Shown in pieces: positions 49,839 to 62,200 of a stretch of DNA of 64,000 nt. The DNA comes from Strix aluco. Its lineage: Eukaryota > Chordata > Aves > Strigiformes > Strigidae. The stretch covers positions 11,068,920 through 11,132,919 of the forward strand of contig NC_133938.1 of assembly GCF_031877795.1 (NCBI RefSeq), in the 5' to 3' direction. The notes under the pieces were generated by a model that ran no database searches, had not been told where the DNA came from, and saw nothing but the letters and a program-made list of their open reading frames with translations. The number at the start of each line of letters is the position of its first letter. The first letter of the stretch is position 1. Made by a program: the position numbers and the translations under genes.

Positions 49839-51233
49839 TCATTTATCTCTGCTGTCACTTGGTTGCATCTCTGCAATAGTCTTCAACATTGCAGTAGATA
49901 ATAGTGATAATACCATTACCACTGTTCCCACTACCCTCAGTACTTTAAACCACCTAGGATAAGTAGGAAGAAGGGAAACATCATAATGCAGTGCTATCCC
50001 CAAAGCTATTACTAGCATTATTGTACTATTAGTGATATCTTTTAAAAGTAAGGCTTGCCACGCAAGCAGAGGAGAAACTGTACTGTTAGCCAGGTTCAGC
50101 CAGTCTGGCTTAGCTGGGCTGTTTTCTGGGAGAGCAAACCCCCACCTCATTCCTCCTATGAAAGAGACTGTTACGGCACCATACGTAACCTGAGCAAACG
50201 CCAGCTCTGGGTAGTAGGTCCCTTGGACAGCCATTAACAGTGGCACAGAAGCAAATGGAATTAGCCCTGCAAGGCTTAAGTAAAGGGCTGGCTTGGGAGA
50301 CTCCTTCAGTGATTTCATACTTCGCTCCAAGATGCCTGGGCCTTTGGTCTCAGAATCTTTGGGGGTTTTCTTCTTGAAGAAGGGGAGAGAGGTGTGAAAA
50401 GCCTGGAGCTTGGTTGTATATACTGATGCTGGGTTGAGGCTTGGAGATCTTGAGAGAGGACACACACCTCTCTGCAGCCAGAGGCCAAGAGGTGACCAAG
50501 TTGTCTTATTCTTTCCATGCAGTAGTAGTCTGGGACCGGTTAACTTCTGGAGCTGCAAGTATAAAACTTGTTCTGAACACCTTACACTGTATGCTTATGG
50601 ATCTACAGTTACCTAAACTACCTATGAAATATTCTACCAAGTAGTTTTCCAAGTCAGGTCACAACACAGCTGCCTTTTCCACTCAGTTTTCAGGTGATTT
50701 TAACTTAAATAAGTAAACCAAATGATACAGCTTTCAGAAGCTACCTGATGAAAAGCGACTAGGTTCTTCATAGTGAGTAAGAAAACCTTATTCACTACAA
50801 AAGGTTTGTATATCTACCCATCCTTCCACCCACACATGCATTCTTCAGGTGTTTTTAAGTTAAGATATATCAGTCCTTTTCAGAGTAGAATATAAAATGA
50901 TTACAGAAGTAGGACAAGTTCACCCCAGAAACTAGCTACTATCCCCTCACTACTCTACCACAGAGAGGTGAAAAAAGACCTTTAGACATAAAATTTGATT
51001 TTATAAAAGAAATTTATTAGTTTTGGCTAAAAGCTCCTGTAGAGACTAGAATTCTCTCAGAAAAGCTGAGTGATGAACATGTGGCTACTCCAACTTGTAA
51101 GCCACCTTTTTTTTCATGCACCAGTCACACCTTTTGCTATTTTACTTTTAAAGAAAATTAGACAGCAAAAAAGGCTTCAGAAACTTACTTTGAAAGGTGT
51201 GTGGAAGCAGCACCGTTGTATGAGAGGAAACAT
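49839..51233 (-). CDS. TMEM69: TMEM69 membrane protein, 2 coding exons
   Basis: Multi-pass protein of the DUF3429 family, biochemical role unknown. Coding exons: 51189-51233 (MFPLIQRCCFHTPFK, ending at a GTAAGT donor) and 49839-50552 (acceptor TTATACTTGCAG), joined in phase 0 to give 252 aa; human has 247 and starts MLRFIQKFSQASSK, matching the small first coding exon. A 637-base intron separates them. The larger exon carries FHTS..FKKK as in human, then SPKPALYLSLAGLIPF, GGMRWGFALPE.SPAKPD.LNLA and LLPTYPRWFKVLR, all near-identical to human blocks. Hydrophobic segments lie near residues 103-125, 130-155, 170-186, 190-212 and 217-238. The basic, Ser-rich N-terminus could be a mitochondrial targeting sequence; this is inference. 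The acceptor TTTTTCTGTTTTAG ending at 51252 implies an untranslated exon in the CpG island, perhaps ending near 52139 (GTGAGT donor). Confidence 0.93.
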
Positions 51234-52441
51234 ACTTGCTTTATCAAGGCCCTAAAACAGAAAAATTCAGAAGGTCTGTAATAAATAGCTGAGTTTGTGT
51301 TATGCCCAAAGTTGTCACAGTCTAGACATGTTTATCAGATGCAAGACTCTTATAGATGTATATTTAAAGATAAATATTATATGTACTCAATCTTTATTTA
51401 TGCACTACAGGATATTTTGTTTCAGGTAGTTCTATGAAGCTCTAAAGTTGTAATAACTGTTGCAAGAACAATTTCTAGTTAAAGAACTGAGCATCAGGGA
51501 ACAGGTTTCCCGTTTATGGATCATCTCCTTTCCGTGGGATAAACGGCTGCATGCAGGTTACAAATGACCAATTCCTCACATGTGGAAAACCCAACCCTTA
51601 ACCATTAAAGAGGGGAAACTTCACCACATCCCAAGCTGCAGGTAAGCTACTTGCAGGGGGGACAAACCTAACCGGGAAAGGCAAGCAGCTCGCCGGCGGA
51701 CTTGACCCCCCCCAGTTCACGGTCCTGCTGCTCCGGGGAGAGAGGGGCGGCTCCGCGCGCCCGAAGGCTCAGCCCGGAGGGAATGGGAGAGGAGAGGCTG
51801 TGTCCGGAGGGATGCGGGTCCCCCGGGGCTGAGGCAGTCACGGAGAGGCCCACTGGCTCTAGCTCGCGGCCTCCCCACCGGGCACGGCCCCCAGCCTCCT
51901 CGCTGAGGCGGCTTCCGGTGCCCCGGGAAGCGCTCCGGCGAGGCCCGGCGCTCAACGGCGCCAGTCCGGGCGGGAACAGACGCAGCCCGTGTCGTTCCGC
52001 TGGGCCGGGGTAAGCGCCCGGGTGTGTGTGGCAGCCACCGGAGCCGGCGGTCCCGGTCCCTGGCGTGCTTGAGACCGGGGACAGCAGAACCGAAAAGGCG
52101 CGCTCTCCTTCCCCTGCCACCGCGGCAGCCTCACTCACTCCGAGCCCGAGAGCAGTGGTTGGGCTGGCGGAGAGGCGACAGGAGCCTCCGCTGCCCCCGG
52201 GGCTGCTGGGGGGGGATGGCGGACAGAACACCCTCCTGCTCTCTAGATTCCGGGATCTCCGCTGCGGGCAACTGCAGCTCAAGCGGGAAGGACTACATGT
52301 CCCAGCCTGCCCCGCGGCGCGGCGCCCGGCCAATCGTCGCGGCGGGAGCGCGCACGGCCTTCTGGGGCGCGTAGTCTCCGGGTGGCGCCCGACAGGCGGC
52401 GAGGGCGGCGCGTTCTACCGCTCTGATTGGTGGGGTGGGGA

Positions 52442-52457
52442 GTGCGCGCGCGCGCGC
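52442..52457. repeat. alternating GT/GC purine-pyrimidine run
   Basis: Sixteen bases of strictly alternating purine and pyrimidine, nearly all GC, inside the shared promoter. Such runs can adopt left-handed Z-DNA under supercoiling. Confidence 0.8.
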
Positions 52458-52594
52458 CCCCCTCCCACGTCCGGGGCGGGGGTGGGGAACGCCCCGCGTG
52501 GCCGCCGGGGAGGGGGCGTGTCCCTTCCGCCTCCTCGGCCCCGCCCCGCGCACTCGCAGGCCCCGCCCCCTCCGGCCCCCGGCCGGGCAGGGCC

Positions 52595-52664
52595 GGGCAG
52601 CCATTTTGGGCAGAGCTTTGTTATGGTTCTGGGGCCGCAGGAGGCAGCGAGAGGGGCCTGGCCG
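52595..52664 (+). other. GPBP1L1: probable GPBP1L1 untranslated exon 1
   Basis: GPBP1L1 is a GC-rich promoter-binding-protein-like nuclear protein. Downstream of the YY1-type motif GCCATTTTGG, a short GC-rich segment ends at a strong donor (GGCCG then GTGAGTGCGG, intron starting 52665). No coding start of the GPBP1L1 type (human MAQHDFVPAWLNFS) was found anywhere to the right, so the coding exons must lie beyond the window. The gene name rests on synteny with TMEM69 and IPP and on the divergent promoter, not on protein sequence. The left edge is approximate. Confidence 0.6.
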
Positions 52665-53605
52665 GTGAGTGCGGCTCCCACCCCTCTCCTCCCGGCGCCC
52701 CGCCGCGCCTCCCCGTCGTCCGCCACCCCGGGACCTGGCCCGCCACCCTCCCCCCCTCCTTCAGCCGACTCTGCGGCCTCGGAGCGGCCCGGGATCGGCC
52801 TCCCGCCAGGCCGGGACCCCGCTGGCGGCGGCGGTGGGGGGTGGTGCGGCCGCCGCGGGGGCTCCCTCCGCCCTCGGCCCTGCCGTGCGCCCACCTCCGT
52901 CCCTCGGCGGCGGCGGGCCCGCGGGGAGCCCGCTCCCGACGGCGGCAGCGAGGGGCTCCCTGCGGGGCAGGCCCGCCGGGCCGGGGAGGGTGGTTGGGGC
53001 CGAGGCTTCTCGTTTATTGTTTCCTGCTTAGCCGGAAAGTTCCTAGCGCTTGACACTGCCTGGGCGCTGCCGCCGCCGTTCTGGCTCTCGTCCGGAGTTT
53101 AGCCTTGTCCTGTCATCAAGCTGGCCGGTCGGGTGCGGGGCGGGGGGGGGGGGAAGGCGGGCGGGGGAAGGACGGGCCGGGACGCCGCGTTCCGCCGGGG
53201 CGGCGGGGTGAAGTCCCCGGGGGGCCGGGCCGGGCGCGGGGCTTCCTGCGCGGCGGCGGCCCCGAGGCGGGCGGAGCGCCCGCGGCAGGGGCGACTTCGC
53301 TGCCGCCTGTTTGGATTGCGAGCTGGAAACGAAACTGGGTGAGCCGTGCTGGCTCGGGCCGTTTCCCTTCGCCTCTGCGGGATTTACGGCCGCTCTTTCC
53401 GGCAGCCCCCGGCGGGAGGGGGCGGTCGGCGCCGAGCAGTGACACGTGTGCGGCGGGCAGCCGAGCCCGAGCTTCCCCAGCCCGCTGCCAGCCCCGCTCG
53501 GCCGAGCGGTGCGGGGGCCTCGGCGAACGGAGGCTGGGAAACTTGTCAGGTGCCACTCGTTATCTCTTCACAGGAAAACAGCGCCTGGCGTAAGCGTGAG
53601 ATGGC

Positions 53606-53624
53606 TTTTTTTTTTTTTTTTTTT
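53606..53624. repeat. poly(T) run, 19 bases
   Basis: Uninterrupted T tract at the right edge of the CpG island. Confidence 0.9.
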
Positions 53625-56600
53625 CCCCCTCCGTCGTGAAAGTTATTTCTGTGTGTCCGGTGTGTTTTATGCCCTCTTGGCCTAAGGTCTTGCATGGTTT
53701 AACTTAAATGGCTGTAGTTGGACTCGATCAGAACAGCTGTGTTCACACCTAGCATTTCAAAGCTGCATTTAAGGCTTTGAATTGAATTCAGTTTAGTAAT
53801 GAGCCGTTTTGGAACAATTTTAGAGCAGTTAGTGGGTGTCTGCACAAGTTACAAGTTTTTAAACAGCTTTAGAGGAACAGTCGCTATTTAAATCCTTGTA
53901 AGTAATGGTAGAATCGTTTAAGATCGTTGCTTAAAAATATTTTTATATTAACATGACCAGATAAGTCAGCCTGCCTTTCCCCGCCCGCGAGGTCTGAGTG
54001 ACACAAGTGTTAGTAATGTTGATAATACTGTGAAGTGTTGCAAGTGACTGACTGAAGTATGGAAGCAACAAAGGAGGGTATGGAGAGGAGGGAGGAAACA
54101 GCTGAGATAATTGAAGGACCATTAAAGCTGAGTTTACTGTAGAGTTGATACTGCTTCTGTAAAAATGTTAGGTGGTTATCAGACAGGCTTATGCAAATGT
54201 TAACTTCATGAATGAACATGGCTGGTATTTCAGTGAAAGGTCCCCGTGCTCATCCATTTGGAGACCAGTATTTCAAACTTCCAGTCTCTGACTCAGGAAG
54301 GAAACAGGTGTAGAGCAGTAGTAGGAAGAAATAAAATCACCAGATTTAAGAGGAGCAGTTTTTCCTCTTGCATTCTTTCTGATTGTTTCTACTGTAAGAA
54401 GAACTTCTTGAAATTTTGTGTTTAGAACAGAAAAGCTTCAGGTGATACTTCCCTCTTTTTTTTCTTTCTTTTTTTTTTTAACAGCTATTTGTAGGGAAGT
54501 GCAGCCTCTGCATTTTATATTCATCTGGTTTGTAGTCTTAATCCTATCTGACACAGAAGTTTCCATTGCAGATATCATAGTAGGACTTAAAGTGAAAATA
54601 TGCAGTGAACAGATGGCATTTTAAAAAAACCAAGTCCTGTTACTTCTGCAGATGTCTCAGAAATAAGAGGAGTAGAATGCAGATGTGATATATAACAAAT
54701 CGAGTGGAAGTGCACACTTCCTGAATTGTTAGGAAAAATAGTTTACTTTGAGAACATTTTGCAGGGTATGGTCACCTTGTCTCACAGATGTGACTGCTTT
54801 GTATGTGGTGTTACTGCCTTTTGAAATTCCTGTTTTAAATTAGGAAGTTAAGTCACTACTAATCTTCACTAGCATTTTCATGAAATAGAATATTTCAAGA
54901 GCTGTGGGATACTTACTTTGAATACAGTATACTGTGGTTGGATCTGAATTTCTTCAGGAGCGTGGGGTATCATATAATGTTCTTGGTTTTTAGTGAACAA
55001 AAACTGTTGGCTTGAGTTAAAATTGCTTTTTTAATTTCAGTGTTACAAGATATTTGAAGTTAGTTGTGGAGCTGCCGAACTGACTTTGTTGTGAAGTGTA
55101 CTTCAGGGTGTGCTTTGTTCATTTGTCTGTATGAACAGATTGGAAAAGAGCTGACTGTTCAGTAGAGCTAAAACATAAAGCACCTCTCTTCAGTAAAGTG
55201 CTGGCTGCTCTTGCATGGATACAGCTTTTTCTTACGGCTTTGTAAAAACACAACCATGGGATGACTGTTGCTATAACTTACACAGGGAAAGGTCATAGTT
55301 ACTGAATTTTGCAGTTGGCAAGGTACAGTGTATACCAGGAAGTGTGGGATTTTTAAGTTTTATGTTAATTTATTTGTAGAGGCAGGAGTGGTTTAGATTT
55401 TGTTCTGCTAACGCAGCAATGTAAGTAGACTTTTTACTGTCACTTACGTGGTGACCAGGATACCAATGAAATCGTATGTGGCTTTTGTTTCAGTAAGAAT
55501 AATTGAAGTGCACGTTCTCTTTACTTGTCAGATTTGATGAAAAGCAGTGAAGTTGGCAGAAACGTGGTCCTGCTTAGAATACTTCATGAATGCCAGGATG
55601 TTGTTTAACTTGTGTTCTGTAAGTTAATATGTTCCTGTGAAAATGTGCCAAACTTTAATGAGTTACTGTATGGTCAGAAGATAAATTTACATTTTTGGGA
55701 GTGGATTTAGGTAGAGGATGATAGTGGCTAAGTATTCACCACCCCATATGTGCGTGTGCAAACACTGTGCAGACCTAAAAATTCTAGGTTAGACGAGGCC
55801 ATTAGCATGACAGTAAGTGGGAAGGGAAGCATATTGGTTAAATTAATCATACATATTAGCGATCAGGCTGTATCACTCCAAACTGGAATTTCTTGATTAA
55901 AGTGTGCTTAACTATTTAAGTTCCTGCCTTCTCTAGCTGGCTTTCATAAGTGTCAGAAGAATTTTAACACATTATGTTTCTTAGACCTTTCTGTAATTAA
56001 ACAACAAAAAGACTTTGCAAAGTGTTGGTGTATGCAGTTCCATAACATGACTAATCTGAAATAGTTGCGCTTCCAAGGTCTGGCTTAGCAAAAATATTTT
56101 GCAGTGTATGACCTTGTGCCTCAGGGACTGTTGTACACTGGACGGTTTACCAGGAGCTGCTGAAGTTCTAGGATTTCCTGTCATACTAGCAAAAATGCCA
56201 ATGTCTTTTTTTTTTTTTCTCTCCTTGAATCTTGTGATCTCTTCCAGTTCAGTGTTTTCATAGTCTTATCCTCCACCCTGAAAGGAGCATCATAGCTTCA
56301 TGGTGTGATGTTGGTGGCTCTTAATAAGCCAAAGGGGTGTGTGTATATAATGTTGTCTAAATGCATGTCCCTGATTTTAGGAGTCCCCTTTTTCCAATAT
56401 AGGAATAAATGAAGAATTTTAAATGAATTTTCCTTCTAGCTGTTTTTCCAGCGTCTGGTCTAGGTACAGGTAGATAGTAAGTGTCAGGGTGGGTAGTGGT
56501 GTGGCCAGGAATGACTGGCATTGGGGATAGAGGTTTAGTGTGGCAGGGACTGCTTTGCTGGGTATCTGTGTGACCCTCATAGGGTAGTTGAAACACACGC

Positions 56601-59080
56601 AGCATGTGGCGATGATGGTCACTCTCTTGGAATTTTGTCATATTCGGTTTGTAATGAACAAGTAATTTGTAAATAAAGGACTGACTCTGCCAAGGAGGTA
56701 TATGGTATTATTCTGGGCACAGAAATTACTGGTATTCACAGAGTTGCTGGTGAATTTGTATGGTAAAGATTACAACAGGTCTCCAGCCTTTCAGCAGAGA
56801 GGAGTGTTTTGCGATTTTGTTCCAGCGCATCATCCATCATCAAGGGATTAATCAGGATTCACGCAAGGTGGTCTGAAAAGACCTTTGATGCTAATCTTAA
56901 AAAATGCAGCAAGGGAACTCTCTCACCCTGAAAATGTTGCATGTGTTATGATCTTGACTGTTAGTTTGGGAAAACTGTCTTTCCTCTACTTTGAACTCTA
57001 GTTAAAGTAGAGAAACAGGTTAATGACAACTTTAATGTCTTCAGGTTGGCTGGGCCTTATGGAATGTGTCCTACAGTATTTAGGGAACTGAGAGCCTGTG
57101 GGGGTGGGAAGAATTGCAGAATACTGAAAAGAGTTAAGGAGCGCTTCCCCTCACAACATCTAGAAAAAGGTAGGACTTGGGTAGGTTCAAGGGAAGAGTG
57201 TTCGCATCAGGAAGTCTGTCCTGGGTCATGTACTGTTCGGTGTTTTCACTTCTTTGCATTGAAATAAGATTCTTTACTGAACACACAGATACGATCTTGA
57301 CAAATTCAAGAAGTAGTCTGAAAACAATAGCATTGATTTCAGCCATTTCAGTGTAGACAGGTTCAAATTACTGTGTTTAGGAATATTACCTTATGCAGAC
57401 AAGTAACAGCTGGCTAGGCAGCAGTTCTGTGGGAGAGTATTTAGGGGTTGTAGTGGTTCCTAAATTATCGTGAGTCAGCAGCATCACCGTCATGAAAATT
57501 GACTTGTCATACTGGAACATGTAAAAGAGCATTGTAAATAAGGTAATGAAGCAGTTTTTCCATTCTGCTGAGGAGTGGTAGGTCTTCAGCTAGAAGTATC
57601 TCGTTCAGTTTGTGATACAGTTGTACTCCAGGAAAGTTATGGCTGGGTAACAAGATCTGTAAAGAAGATAACAAAGTCTGTAAAAGAAAGAAACTCTGAG
57701 TGAGGATTGGGAAAAAAAATTGGATCATTTGGCTCTAGAATGGTTTGTACAACTTGTGTTTCATCAGACACCAGCAGGTGATCTATAAAGCAGCTTAAAA
57801 AAGTTACCTGCAGGTGTAACTGGGAGCCAGCTCTGACATCCTGTCCCTGCCTGCAAGCTGTCAGGCTTAGTAGGTGGGTCGCATCAATTTTTTCATCATC
57901 AGTGCTTTGAACTTAAGCTTGTAGCTTCAACAGTAAAGTTGAAGTGGTTGGGGGGAGTGTTTGTTTCTTGAAAACATGACTATATTTGATCACAGAATGT
58001 GTTATTACATCCTTTTTCTGCTGCCAAACAGTGCTGGGATACAGGGTGGTCTGTGGGACTTCTCCCCCCTGACACTGCCCAAAAAAACCCTGCCACCTGC
58101 TAAGGTTGCCTTTCAGTCAGGGAACACTGAAGTACTGGTCTGGAGAAAAGATGTCTTAAAAGGTACCTGCAAAGAGAATTTAGTCAGCTTGCTGTATCCA
58201 TCATGAATAAAACAAGAAGTTACGGGTTGAAATTGCAGCAGAATATATTTAGGTTAGGCATTAGGTGCGGGGACAGGCTTTCAAGCCATAAGAATAACCA
58301 AAACAGATTGTAGAGATATGCTGGAGAATGTGAGTTTGCTAATCTCTTCTGATTTACAGCTTCCAAAAAAATATTCCAGTGGAGGTATGAATAGCTGCAT
58401 AATGAGTTCCAGTCTGCTGATAACAAACTCATTTTTCTGATACTATTAGAGACATTTTAGGATTAATTTTTGGACCCCTGCAGCCTGAAGATCACTGTAC
58501 AGATTGGTGGAGGGGGGCATTGCTTAGTTTATTTTCAAAGATGTGATGGGAGAGGGTAGAGCTAAAGTGAACTATGCAACCTCTGAAGATTTCCCCCCCC
58601 CCAGATGTTTTCCTAGTATTCCCTAGTTTATTGTAGGACACTAGGATAGAAGAATGACATTTTTAACTCTTGGCTTGCACAGTGTACCTGCAGAGTAACA
58701 GCACAGTAATTGTCTGGAAGATAAAGATGAAGCTCAAGACCAGCTGGACAGCACATTGTCCATAACTCCTTGCTTTATTTTATCTCTTGAGTTTCACAGA
58801 CTAGATCATAGAGAGAGCTCCAGCAAAACACTGTGAACATCCAAAGGGGATATATCTGCCAGCTGCAGCAAATCATCAGATCACAGGATTAGGGATCATT
58901 TGTTCCTCTTTTTTTTTCTTTTTTTTTTTTTCTGAGACCTACATCGAATGGAATATTTATTACTTGTGCAATTTATTTTATATGTACAGGACTTGTTTTA
59001 AGCTGAATTGTCTTCAGTGACTTCTTTGCGTTGATGTTGAATGTTCAACACCAACATTGATGTTCATTCTGATGATGAAC

Positions 59081-59258
59081 ACTAGAACAGGTTGCCCAGA
59101 GAAGTTGTGGCTGCCCCCTCCCTGAAAGGATTCAAGGCCAGGTTGGAGGGGGCTTTGGGCAACCTGGTCTAGTGGAAGGTGCCCTTGCTCATGGCAGGGA
59201 GGTTGAAACGATGATCTTCAAGGTCCGTTCCAACCCAAAACATTCTGTGATTCTATGT
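59081..59258 (+). mobile_element. CR1 LINE, 5'-truncated 3' end
   Basis: About 178 bp match the familiar avian CR1 3' end: 'AGGTTGCCCAGAGAAGTTGT', 'GGGCAACCTGGTCTAGTGGA', 'GTTCCAACCC', and the terminal ATTCTGTGATTCTATG that ends CR1 copies. The wording (GGTCTAGTGG, CATGGCAGGGAGGTTG) is closest to the CR1-J/D type subfamilies as I recall them. Only the tail is present, as usual for truncated CR1 insertions. It lies in the sense direction of GPBP1L1 intron 1. Confidence 0.93.
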
Positions 59259-62200
59259 TTGATAATAGTATCTTAATTAGCGAAAGTGCTGAAAATGTTA
59301 AGCTATTGGGATGAAAAACATAGCAGACAGTGTAAACTTTACAAACTGTAATGCAGGTGGTGTACACATGCTGAAAAGTGCTGAGTGAATGTGTCTTTGT
59401 TGTGTCCTAGTCACAAACAAATAAGTGTGGAGCTTCTTCATATTTTCCTGGTCTTGAAGTAAAATGGTTTGGAAATAATCCAAGTGGGGGGGAAGCACAC
59501 AGAGGCTATGACTAGTCCCTCAGTCTTGATTTGTTGATTGGGTGGGAAGTACCTGTAACTGGAATATACTGCCCTTCCCAGTCAGCAGTACTGGTCTTGT
59601 AGGGCTGGGATAATGGTATCGTGGGGAAGAATTACTATAATACTGTTTAGGAGAATGGTCTCTTATTTCTGAATGTCTTCTCTGTTTATCTTGTTGACTC
59701 TCAGTTCCCCTTCCTCTTTGCAAGTGACATGCCTTCTACTCTTATCCTTCATCTGGAATGCAGATCTGTACTTCCCTGTACTTGATTTACAGTCTCTCCT
59801 GCCTTGACACAAATATTTGATAAATAGTCTGGTTGCATTTGATGCTCTTTTCCAAAGGAAATATGTTTTTCTTAGCTCCAAATGGAATATATTTAAATGT
59901 AAATGTGCTATAGTAGTGATAGTAACCCTGGTAAAATACTGGGTTATAAAATACCCATAGTGGGAAACACACATCCTTTTTTTATTTAAGGTACTGGGGA
60001 ACTACTTACTTAACTTCTGCTTAGGCTCTGTCTACATCTCTGGAAGACAGGTAGGCAGGAGGTATGTAGTATGCAGCAGGGATAAACCAGTAATTACATA
60101 TTTGCAATTCTTTCCTTATGATGAGGAACATTATCCTGGTGTATGCTACTGAGCAGTAGAAGCGACTTTGTTCATTAAGGCTTTTGGCAGACCATACAGA
60201 TAGGCTCTTCATTGCTATTTCACTCATTTTGTCATGAGGTTTTGGGGAGGATAGTGGTACCTTTAAAGGTGGCCCTGACAAGGTGTTGTGCTTCGTAAGG
60301 TTCAGGGCAGAACAGAGCTTTATCTTTACCTCAGATACTTCTAAAAGGTCTGTAGATCAAAGTGCACTACAAAATAGATGTTTGATGTTGTTCCCTTCAA
60401 GAGCTAAAAAGACCTTTGGATTTGATTAAAATTAGCAGAATACCTTCTCCAGATTTAAAATACCTTATTTAATAAAATGCTAAAGCTGGTTGAAAGTTCA
60501 GAACATTGTTCACATTTAAAGCCTAATACTATTTAAAATAGGGTTCTTTGGTTTGTATCAGTAGTGTCAATAGATACACTTGTTTAATAGAGGTGTATAC
60601 AATCCCTGGAACCTTACTTCCTGCAGTAGGGCAGAGCAGTGAGCAAGTTTTAATATTTCAGGTAAATACCGCAGTTCTCCAACATAAACAGTACTAAAGA
60701 CTGTTAAAGGGACATTGGAGGGAAGTGGAATCATAAGTGGTACAGGAGAGAGGCATAAGGGATGACACAGTTGCCACCGGCTGTGGAGAATAAAACATCC
60801 AGAAATAATTGTTGGTAGGCATAATATCTAGAAGGTCTATGCTGTCCCCATTCTGTGCTTAGAACGAGTTGAGCCTTTTAGATTTTACATGTTTAAAATG
60901 GTCCTATCTTGGTCCTCAGAGTAAACTCATCAAAACCCACTGGAGCGGTTCAGTTGCAGGGTGTCACACTTGCTGGCTGAGGTTCAGAGCCTTATCACCT
61001 TACACAGGCTTCTGTGCCCCAGATACCACCTCTTCCAAAATGTGCTTGGGGCTTTCATGTTAAATACAGCTTGCTTCCAAAGACAAGCTTGCTGGCTTTG
61101 GGTTCTGTTGTCTCCTCGATGCACCCAATACTGTTGACCCAGTAGCAATGTGGTCGTAGCCTTGCTGGCAGAAATTTGGATCAGCCAGGGCTGGGAGGGC
61201 AGGCATCAGTCAGTAGCATTGCTAAAGGTGATGTTTTTGTCAATGGTGTTTTCTTATTCAATGGAGAGTCTTTCATACATCACAGTCCTAGAAGTCACTT
61301 TTCTCTGTGATTTGGTTATGTTACTCTTGTATGCCCTTGTATCTTTGATTGCTGTTAAGAAAGAAAAAAATCATCTCCTTACCCACCACGTTCTAGATGT
61401 CAGTATGTATTCACAAGACTAGGCTGTTAAGACTTTGCAAGGTATGTGGTTGTGTGGGTGCATATATTTGTTCCAGAAATTTTGAAGTAGGTAAGATTCA
61501 CTGTGACCTTAGAGAAGTGTGAAGCAAGGAGGTAAATGGGCAGGTTGTTTGTGAAACAGCACTGATGAGACACCAGTGGGAGGACTGTCAATAGAGAAAA
61601 GGGGTTTAGGGTATGGACCTTTCTTAATCTATTTTCTGTTCATTGAAGTTAGTCATCTGGTTTGCAGAAGTAGTCAGATACCTAACAGTTAATATGATTT
61701 TCCCCCAGCCCATTACTCTGGAAAAACTCTTGTATGGACAAGCTTCTGGCATGTTTTCATCTTGGAATATATAGATTTGCAGTGTTGTTTCTAGAACACA
61801 AAACAGTTTTGATGATTCTGCAAGATAGATTCATTTGCTTTAAACTCGAAAAACAAGGTGTTAATCTTTCAGTAATAGCTGGTTTTCACAAGAACTTTTA
61901 ATATCTGTATCTGGGAAGATTTTTGTTTGGTACGTGATTAACATTTTAATCCATCATTTAGTGTTTTAATGGGCTCATGTTTCCATAATTCTAGAAAATC
62001 TGGTATAATGCTTTGCATTTTTAGATGCTAGATTTTTTCAGCAGCCAGATATAATTTAAACAATGTTTTTCACAGTATTTTTAATTAATAGAACTGTCCT
62101 TTATATTTGAGTAACCGTTTGGGGGGTTCTAGCTGTGTGATATAATGGAAAGAAACAAGTAATAATGGCAGATCTGTATTATAGTTATTCTGGTGCATAA

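Larger units (their letters stand above)
51650..52700. promoter_or_regulatory. bidirectional CpG-island promoter TMEM69 / GPBP1L1
   Basis: A GC-rich island lies between the divergent 5' ends of TMEM69 (left) and GPBP1L1 (right). Visible elements: ACTACATGTCCCAGC at 52292-52306, a good match to the ZNF143/THAP11 motif (ACTACAATTCCCAGC); CCAAT at 52330-52334; an inverted CCAAT box (GATTGG) at 52425-52430; GGGGCGGGG-type GC boxes near 52472; and GCCATTTTGG at 52600-52609, a YY1-type motif often at transcription starts. No TATA box. The head-to-head arrangement matches the human locus. Confidence 0.75.

Noticed and set aside
50553-50558. TMEM69 start at 50558 giving a 239-residue protein
   Set aside because: That frame begins with TTG and its first two codons are the 3' end of an intron (TTGCAG). 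The spliced upstream exon gives a proper ATG and matches human.
51668-53102. Large open frames in the TMEM69/GPBP1L1 CpG island
   Set aside because: Low-complexity GC-driven frames overlapping on both strands with no family resemblance.
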